From Chloroflexota bacterium (GTDB lineage: Bacteria > Chloroflexota > Anaerolineae > Anaerolineales > Villigracilaceae): a stretch of 64,000 nt of DNA. The translations under genes were made by a program, and so were the position numbers. The notes beneath the pieces are model-generated. The model did not search any database. It was not told where the DNA came from and worked only from the letters and a program-made list of their open reading frames with translations. The stretch is taken from positions 1 through 64,000 of the forward strand of contig JAIOAQ010000014.1 in NCBI GenBank assembly GCA_019873735.1, given 5' to 3'. Shown piece by piece: positions 58,923-64,000 of the stretch; position 1 is the first letter of the stretch, and every line of letters starts with the position of its first letter.

Positions 58923-60089
58923 ATGTTCCATGACCGCGTTTCTCACCTTCAGGCCGAAGGTGCTTATGTTGTCCTGGCACGCGCCCAGGCCCTGGAGGCG
59001 CAAGGCCGTGAGATTCTGCACCTTGAAATCGGCCAACCCGATTACCCAACCCCGGCCCATGTCGCCCGCGCCGGCATTGACGCGATTGAAGAGGGACAGA
59101 CGCGCTACGTCCCCCCGGCTGGAATCGCCCCCCTGCGCGCTGCCATTGCCGCTGACGTCTCCCGGCGGCTCGGTCTGACCATTGAGCCGGATCAGGTTTT
59201 GCTCGGGCCGGGTGCCAAGCCCGGGCTGTTTTACTCCACCCTGGCCCTGGTCGGAACCGGCGACGAGGTCATTTATCCTGACCCGGGCTTTCCGTCCTAT
59301 GCCGCCATTATCGGCATTGCCGGCGGCACCCCTGTCCCCGTCCGCTTACGCGAGGAGAAGGGCTTTTCATTTGACCTCGACGAGTTCGATGCGCGCATTT
59401 CCGATCGCACAAAACTGATCATCCTCAATTCGCCCGGCAACCCAACCGGCAGCGTCATCCCGCTCGAAGACCTGAAACACATTGCCGAAAAAGCACAGCA
59501 GCATAATGCCTGGATCATCTCGGATGAAATCTACTCACAATTGGTCTACGATGGTCTCACCGCGCCCAGCATTGCGGCATTGCCGGGAATGCTGGAACGG
59601 ACTGTCATTGTGGACGGCTTTTCAAAAACCTATGCCATGACCGGCTGGCGGCTGGGATACATGGTTGCGCCCCGGCCTCTGGCCGAACGGGTGGGGCTGC
59701 TGCTGACCCACTCCATCGGCTGCACGGCAGCATTCACGCAATATGCCGGCCTGGAGGCGCTCACCGGCCCGCAAGAATGTGTGCAAGAAATGGTAGCCGA
59801 CTATCAGCGCCGCCGAGACCGGATGGTAGCCGGCCTGAATGCGATTCCCGGCATCACCTGTCAGAAGCCGCAGGGCGCTTTTTATGTTTTTCCCAACATC
59901 ACGTCCTTTGGATTAAGTTCCAACGAAATTGCCGCCCGTCTGATTGATGAAGCAGGCGTGGCTGTGCTCTCTGGGAGCAGTTTTGGCGCCGGCGGTGAGG
60001 GCTACCTGCGGCTGTGTTATTGCACCTCGATGGACGTCATTGAGCGGGCCTTAGAGAAAATGGAAGCATTCTTCAGAAAACTGGGCTGA
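58923..60089 (+). CDS. PLP-dependent aminotransferase, class I (aspartate aminotransferase-like)
   Basis: 388 residues, fold type I. GREILHLEIGQPDYPTPAHV, RYVPPAGIAPLRAAIA, LNSPGNPTGSVIPLEDL, ISDEIYSQLVYDG, the PLP-Lys motif VDGFSKTYAMTGWRLGYMVA, and GYLRLCYC at the C-terminal Arg. It belongs to subgroup I-gamma AspC-like enzymes, so it likely uses aspartate, or broad amino acids, with 2-oxoglutarate. Start at 58923 behind GAGG. It follows ftcD by 16 bases and may be cotranscribed. Confidence 0.92.
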   Translation: MFHDRVSHLQAEGAYVVLARAQALEAQGREILHLEIGQPDYPTPAHVARAGIDAIEEGQTRYVPPAGIAPLRAAIAADVSRRLGLTIEPDQVLLGPGAKPGLFYSTLALVGTGDEVIYPDPGFPSYAAIIGIAGGTPVPVRLREEKGFSFDLDEFDARISDRTKLIILNSPGNPTGSVIPLEDLKHIAEKAQQHNAWIISDEIYSQLVYDGLTAPSIAALPGMLERTVIVDGFSKTYAMTGWRLGYMVAPRPLAERVGLLLTHSIGCTAAFTQYAGLEALTGPQECVQEMVADYQRRRDRMVAGLNAIPGITCQKPQGAFYVFPNITSFGLSSNEIAARLIDEAGVAVLSGSSFGAGGEGYLRLCYCTSMDVIERALEKMEAFFRKLG

Positions 60090-60221
60090 TTGCTTTCAAC
60101 AATTGCCATAACTGCTTCCTGCCTTAATAAGGTGGTGTACTGCAAAGGTGTGTCGGCTCTTCCGTAATTAAACCGGAAAGAGCCTAAACACAGCGTAAAG
60201 TAATGTGAATTCGGAATAAGA

Positions 60222-60535
60222 ATTTTTCTCACCGCAGAGACGCAGAGAGGCAGAGAAAATGTCTGTTTCTTGAGAAAACTCCGCGCCCTTTGCGTCTCGG
60301 CGGTGAAAATTTACAGTCGGTTTTTCTATCCCGAACCGACGTTAAAGTAAGTTTTAGAAATTTTCCCTCGCCCTGGGACAACCTCCAAAATATAGCATTA
60401 AAACCCCAAAAGGATGAAAAGGCGCAAATTCTACAAGCGATTTTCCTTCGTTACCTTTGTGAACTTTGTGTTCAAAAAGGTTTGGGGCAACCTGACGGCT
60501 CTGCGCCTTTGCGTTAAATCGTAACTTCGAATTTA
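60222..60535. repeat. cluster of degenerate simple repeats in the gap 60090-60583
   Basis: CACCGCAGAGACGCAGAGAGG, GCGTCTCGGCGGTGAAAAT and CTGCGCCTTTGCGTTAAAT blocks are near inverted copies of one another, like those inside 55458-55679 and 43060-43135. (Each is quoted by its first bases.) No ORF has coding character. A weak hairpin GCCGACACACCTTTGCAG-like precedes it. The gap otherwise contains only the start region of the chelatase gene. Confidence 0.55.
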
Positions 60536-60583
60536 GAATTGCTGAGAGCAAGCAGGTGCGATATAATCACCGGCGGAGAGTTT

Positions 60584-61678
60584 ATGCCAGCCATTTACCC
60601 ATTCACTGCAATTGTCGGACAGGAACGCATGCGGCGGGCTTTGATTTTAAACGCCGTGGATATGCGTATTGGTGGTGTTTTGATTCGGGGCGAGCGCGGG
60701 ACGGCCAAGTCCACCATGGCGCGCGCACTGGCAGCGCTTTTGCCAATGGTAGAGGCCGTTCAGGGCTGCCGCTTTGGTTGTGACCCGGCCAAACCGAACA
60801 CCTGGTGCACGGAATGTCATGAGCGCGACGCGAGAGGAGAAGAACTGCCGGTCATCCTGCGCCCGACGCCTTTTGTCAACCTGCCCGTTTCGGCTACCGA
60901 AGACCGGGTTGTTGGCACGCTGGATATTGAGCAGGCTATCCAAAAGGGAGAACGACACTTCGAACCGGGCGTTCTGGCGGCTGCCAATCGCGGCTTGCTA
61001 TATATAGATGAAGTCAACCTGCTTGACGACCATGTGGTAGATGTCCTGCTGGACTCGGCGGCCATGGGCATGAATATTGTCGAACGCGAGGGCGTTTCCT
61101 TTACCCACCCCGCGCGTTTCATCCTGGTTGGAACCATGAACCCGGAAGAGGGCGACCTGCGGCCGCAGTTGCTCGACCGTTTTGCCCTCTCGGTAGATAT
61201 TACCGGCATTCGCGACCCGCGCGAACGCGTGTTGATCATGGAACGTAACATTGCCTTTGAACGGGACGCGGAGGCCTTCCGACAGGAATGGCTGCCCAAA
61301 GAGCAGGAACTTTCCCGCCAGATTGAACAGGCGCGCAAACTGGTAGATCAGGTAACCTACACCAAGCGCGACCTGCTTTCCATTGCCGCCCTGACGGCTT
61401 CTCTAAATGTGGACGGTCACCGTGCCGATTTAATCATCTTGAAAGCGGCACGCGCCCAGGCAGCCTTTGAAGGCCGGACGGCGATCACCGACCATGACAT
61501 TGCCCTGGCAGCCGAACTGGCTCTTCCGCACCGCCTGAAGAAAACCCCCTTCCAGCAAACCGAGATCACCACCGAGCAATTGCAAGAGCGGATTGAGCAA
61601 TTGCAAGGGCAGTCTCAACCTGGCGAGCCGGAAGAGAAGCCTGAACCGCAAGAAGGCCAAGAGCAAAAAAAAACTTAA
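60584..61678 (+). CDS. chelatase ATPase subunit, zero-frame product (ChlI/BchI-like)
   Basis: 364 residues to the TAA at 61676-61678. AAA+ ATPase of magnesium/cobalt chelatase type: P-loop GERGTAKSTMARALA, the Cys-rich insertion CRFGCDPAKPNTWCTECHER, TEDRVVGTLDIEQAIQKGER, Walker B LYIDEVNLLDDHVVD, and TMNPEEGDLRPQLLDRF (sensor and Arg finger). Tail rich in Gln/Glu/Pro. It ends right after an A9 run, where a -1 shift would join it to the VWA domain (61679-62634) to give a ChlD-like fusion. As a short protein it would be the ATPase subunit of the complex. Start has GGCGGAG upstream. Confidence 0.9.
   Translation: MPAIYPFTAIVGQERMRRALILNAVDMRIGGVLIRGERGTAKSTMARALAALLPMVEAVQGCRFGCDPAKPNTWCTECHERDARGEELPVILRPTPFVNLPVSATEDRVVGTLDIEQAIQKGERHFEPGVLAAANRGLLYIDEVNLLDDHVVDVLLDSAAMGMNIVEREGVSFTHPARFILVGTMNPEEGDLRPQLLDRFALSVDITGIRDPRERVLIMERNIAFERDAEAFRQEWLPKEQELSRQIEQARKLVDQVTYTKRDLLSIAALTASLNVDGHRADLIILKAARAQAAFEGRTAITDHDIALAAELALPHRLKKTPFQQTEITTEQLQERIEQLQGQSQPGEPEEKPEPQEGQEQKKT
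61665..61673 (+). promoter_or_regulatory. A9 slippery site for programmed -1 ribosomal frameshifting
   Basis: In zero frame CAA AAA AAA ACT TAA. After a one-base backward slip the reading is AAA AAA AAC TTA AAA, which stays open to the VWA domain. AAGAAGG lies about 9 bases upstream, a possible Shine-Dalgarno-like stimulator. A published precedent exists for chlD genes making two chelatase subunits from one gene by frameshifting. Confidence 0.75.
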
Positions 61679-62634
61679 AATTAGAGGATGAGGCCCAACA
61701 GGAGGAGGAAGCCAAGGGACCTCCCGAACCGGCCAAACAGGATATCTTTGCCAGCGCCAATGCCAATTGGTGGGATGGCGGGCAAAAAGTCCAGGTGGGC
61801 GAAACGTTCAAACCGCGTCAATTGAACACGCCACTAGACAAGTTATCGCGCCGTCAGGCAGGGCGGCGCTCTTACACGCGCACCGAGCGTAAACATGGGC
61901 GTTATATCCGTGCCCGCCCGGCCAATGGGCGCCTGGACGATGTCGCCTTCGATGCCACCCTGCGGGCAGCAGCCCCCTATCAACGCAGGCGGATTGAAAA
62001 ACGAAAACGCCTGGCCTTTGCAATTGAAAAACAAGACATTCAGCGCAAAGTGCGGGTCAAAAAGACGGCCAACCTGGTTTTATTCCTGGTAGATGCCTCG
62101 TGGTCAATGGCGGTTGCCGAACGCATGAACGCCACCAAAGGGGCAATCCTGTCCCTGCTCACAGATGCTTACCAGCGACGCGACCGGGTGGGCTTGATTG
62201 TCTTTCAAAAGGACCGCGCCACGCTTGTCCTGCCGCCAACCAACTCTGTCCAACTGGCGCAGCGCGCCCTGGTCAACATTCCGGTTGGCGGCAAGACGCC
62301 GCTCTCGGCCGGCTTGCTGCTGGCTTACGACACCCTGCGTCAGGAACATCTGGTTCACCCAGATGTGGAACCGCTACTGATTGTCCTGACAGATGGCGCC
62401 GGGAACGTTTCCATCACCACCATGCCGCCCCAGGAAGAGGCCTACCGCTTCGCAGAAATGATCGCCGAGCAAGACATTCGTTCGATTGTCATCAATATGG
62501 AACACGCCGCCTTTGATCAAGGTCTGGCGCAGATGCTGGCCAACCACCTCAAAGCCCCCTGTTATACACTGAACGAATTGAAAGCCGAAAGCCTGTATGC
62601 TACCGTCCGGCAGGAAATGGGCGGTGGAGGATAA
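61679..62634 (+). CDS. VWA domain of ChlD-like chelatase subunit (made by -1 frameshift from the upstream gene)
   Basis: Open in the -1 frame from the slippery site. The acidic linker (EDEAQQEEEAKGPPEP) is followed by the integrin-I/VWA domain: VLFLVDASWSMAVAERMNAT (MIDAS DxSxS), VGGKTPLSAGLLLAYDTLR and IVLTDGAGNVSI, ending in a Gly stretch. The only alternative start is a GTG at 61795 without a good ribosome site, and it would omit conserved linker. The full fusion (60584-62634, about 683 residues) equals a normal ChlD. It would bind the large CobN/ChlH-type subunit, which is not in the window. Co or Mg specificity is unknown, and Co is likelier in a non-phototroph. Confidence 0.82.
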
Positions 62635-62642
62635 AAGCAAGG

Positions 62643-63269
62643 TTAGCCAGTTGTATCATCCCCCACATTCCCCGTAAAATAGGTGGTCGTCGCCTGACCG
62701 GGCTGGCTGATTCCCTCCCGCTTGAAAACCTTCCAGAGGGTTAGCAGCAAGATTTTGATATCCAGCCAGAAAGACCAGTGATCCACATACCAGACATCCA
62801 ACCGGAAGCGGGTTGGCCAGTCGAGGGCATTACGGCCGTTAATTTGAGCCCAGCCGGTCATGCCGGGCAGGACTTCGTGCCGGCGCATTTGTTCGGGCGA
62901 GTAAAGCGGCAAATACTCCATGAGTAGAGGGCGCGGCCCGACCAGGCTCATCTCGCCCCGCAAAACGTTGAACAATTCGGGCAATTCGTCCAGGCTGGTG
63001 GCGCGCAGAAAACGCCCGAAGGAGGTCAGGCGTTCCGCGTCGGGCAGGAGATTGCCATCTGGCCCACGCGCCTCGGTCATGGTGCGAAATTTATAGAGGA
63101 AAAAAGGCCGTCCCTTGTAGCCCGGCCGCTGCTGACGGAACCAGACCGGCGTCCCAAGAAAGAGCCGCACAAGCAAAGCCACAAACATCATCACCGGCGA
63201 GAGCAAGACCAGCATCAGGCTTGCCAGCGTCAAGTCTAACAGACGTTTGCTCCAGGGTATGGATGACAT
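62643..63269 (-). CDS. bacterial sugar transferase (undecaprenyl-phosphate glycosyl-1-phosphate transferase)
   Basis: 208 residues. One N-terminal TM helix ([19 protein letters not shown]). Then [40 protein letters not shown] and [20 protein letters not shown] with the catalytic Asp-Glu. [16 protein letters not shown] follows. This is the WcaJ/WbaP-type core that loads the first sugar phosphate onto undecaprenyl phosphate for polysaccharide synthesis. The long N-terminal domain of WcaJ is missing, giving the short form. It is convergent with the chelatase gene and divergent from the response regulator. The sugar is unknown. Confidence 0.92.
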   Translation of the reverse strand: MSSIPWSKRLLDLTLASLMLVLLSPVMMFVALLVRLFLGTPVWFRQQRPGYKGRPFFLYKFRTMTEARGPDGNLLPDAERLTSFGRFLRATSLDELPELFNVLRGEMSLVGPRPLLMEYLPLYSPEQMRRHEVLPGMTGWAQINGRNALDWPTRFRLDVWYVDHWSFWLDIKILLLTLWKVFKREGISQPGQATTTYFTGNVGDDTTG

Positions 63270-63326
63270 AGGGTCATTCTACCAAAAAAAGGAATGGATT
63301 GTGGTATATTTCAATCAGGAGCGAAT

Positions 63327-64000
63327 ATGAACGAGCGGATTTTAGTCATAGAAGACGATCAGGCTATCCTGAAACTCTTGCAACGCGGTTTGGGCTATGA
63401 GGGGTATGTGGTGGCTGTGGCCACAGACGGCCGCAGCGGCTTGAATCTGGCGCGCCAACATCAGCCCGATCTGGTGATTCTCGATTTGATGTTGCCGGGA
63501 ATGGACGGGCTGGAGGTTTGCCACCGACTGCGCACCAGCGGCGGCAATTTGCCCATCCTTATCCTGACGGCCAAAGATTCGGTTCAGGACCGCATCCAGG
63601 GGCTGGATACCGGCGCCGATGACTATATGGTCAAGCCGTTCAACCTGGATGAATTGCTGGCCCGCGTGCGCGCCCTGTTACGCCGCACGCAACAGGAAAG
63701 GGTAGCAGTGCTGAAATTCGCCGATCTGACTCTGGATACCGGCTCGCGGCAGGCATCACGCGGCAACCGCCTGATTCAGTTGACTGCTAAGGAATATGAG
63801 TTGCTTGAGTTGTTCATGCGGCACCCCAAGCAGGTCTTACGGCGGGAGGTGATCTTCGACCGGGTCTGGGGCTATGACTTTGGCGGCGAGAGCAACGTGC
63901 TTGAAGTTTACATTCGCTACCTGCGTCAGAAACTGGAAGAGGGCGGTGAGCCGCGCTTGATTCACACCGTGCGCGGCGTAGGTTACGTCATTCGCGAAAA
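63327..64000 (+). CDS. OmpR/PhoB-family response regulator, 3' end outside the window
   Basis: ATG 63327 (AGGAG upstream) runs open to the window edge, about 224 codons. The receiver domain has DD at residues 10-11, phospho-acceptor Asp53 in [20 protein letters not shown] and the conserved Lys in [20 protein letters not shown]. The winged-helix domain (about 130-224) includes [25 protein letters not shown] and [20 protein letters not shown]. Only the last few residues (typically IRE-x) are lost. It is a transcription regulator in a two-component system, and the kinase gene probably lies just beyond the window. Confidence 0.95.
   Translation, partial: MNERILVIEDDQAILKLLQRGLGYEGYVVAVATDGRSGLNLARQHQPDLVILDLMLPGMDGLEVCHRLRTSGGNLPILILTAKDSVQDRIQGLDTGADDYMVKPFNLDELLARVRALLRRTQQERVAVLKFADLTLDTGSRQASRGNRLIQLTAKEYELLELFMRHPKQVLRREVIFDRVWGYDFGGESNVLEVYIRYLRQKLEEGGEPRLIHTVRGVGYVIRE

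Noticed and set aside
60584-62634. Chelatase gene as a frameshifted pseudogene.
   Set aside because: The break sits exactly on an A9 slippery run, both halves are undamaged, and the arrangement has a published functional precedent. An error in the A-run cannot be excluded.
61795-62634. Independent VWA gene starting at GTG 61795.
   Set aside because: The frame is open and protein-like (acidic Pro/Glu linker, WWDGGQKVQ) back to the slippery site, and the GTG has no convincing ribosome site.

Overview
The window reads as a chromosomal segment of a heterotrophic, non-photosynthetic Chloroflexota bacterium, most likely Anaerolineae-like. This is inferred from protein style: lipoproteins with long Pro/Thr linkers, SH3/LysM cell-wall proteins, mitochondrial-type citrate synthase, split methylmalonyl-CoA mutase, and many short intergenic palindromes of the kind common in that phylum. 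No marker gene in the window proves it. One tRNA gene (Glu, TTC) is present. I see no rRNA, CRISPR array or intact insertion sequence.

Layout. 1-4.3 kb: two copies of a secreted Cys-rich, Pro/Thr-rich protein flank an AAA/DUF4143 ATPase and a lipoprotein. 4.5-10.9 kb: YjbQ, a CDF metal exporter, a secreted cyanophycinase-like protease, an SH3 lipoprotein, and metG behind a candidate Met-rich leader-peptide attenuator. 11.1-17.5 kb: a G+C-rich copper operon (csoR with promoter and operator, copZ-like, copA, a double-YHS protein, a lipoprotein, a SafE-like membrane protein fused to a cupredoxin, and a second HMA protein). At 18003/18004 the 3' part of hflX (minus strand) abuts the 3' part of a lacI-type regulator (plus strand). 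Both genes lack their 5' ends, which marks a rearrangement or assembly junction.

18.5-33.5 kb: a sugar-acid/inositol catabolic cluster resembling the Thermotoga myo-inositol route: IolG, IolM, IolN (frameshifted), IolO, UxaE, a UxuB-like SDR and a KdgK-like kinase. Added to these are a LarA-type nickel racemase, 6-phosphogluconate dehydrogenase, a second Zn alcohol dehydrogenase and a GlcD/GlcF-like flavin/Fe-S pair. Palindromic operators lie in front of the second half. Mannonate dehydratase and KDPG aldolase are not in the window.

33.9-45.7 kb: mostly housekeeping genes: trxB, mdh, citrate synthase, a LysM protein, a DUF1330 protein, pepA, lgt, a sulfotransferase, tRNA-Glu, deoC and lepB. 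45.7-53.6 kb: a long minus-strand run that includes a PqqD-domain radical SAM/SPASM enzyme, a PAS protein, a radical-SAM paralogue that has lost its cluster cysteines, an ICMT-like membrane methyltransferase, a C_GCAxxG_C_C protein, and a DUF2207-like membrane protein ending in a seven-cysteine Cys-Ala tail. I consider this the best candidate for an undescribed modification system. 53.7-64 kb: a PII-like protein with a CPA2 antiporter, mutA, ftcD, an aminotransferase, a chelatase I/D gene with an A9 slippery site implying programmed -1 frameshifting, a sugar transferase, and a truncated OmpR-type response regulator.

Several repeat families (a 121-122 bp palindromic element, a 143 bp element with similar ends, 48 bp GTAG...CTAC double hairpins, and a 150 bp element) occur throughout. 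Three of the families occur on both sides of the 18 kb junction, so the two halves appear to belong to the same genome.
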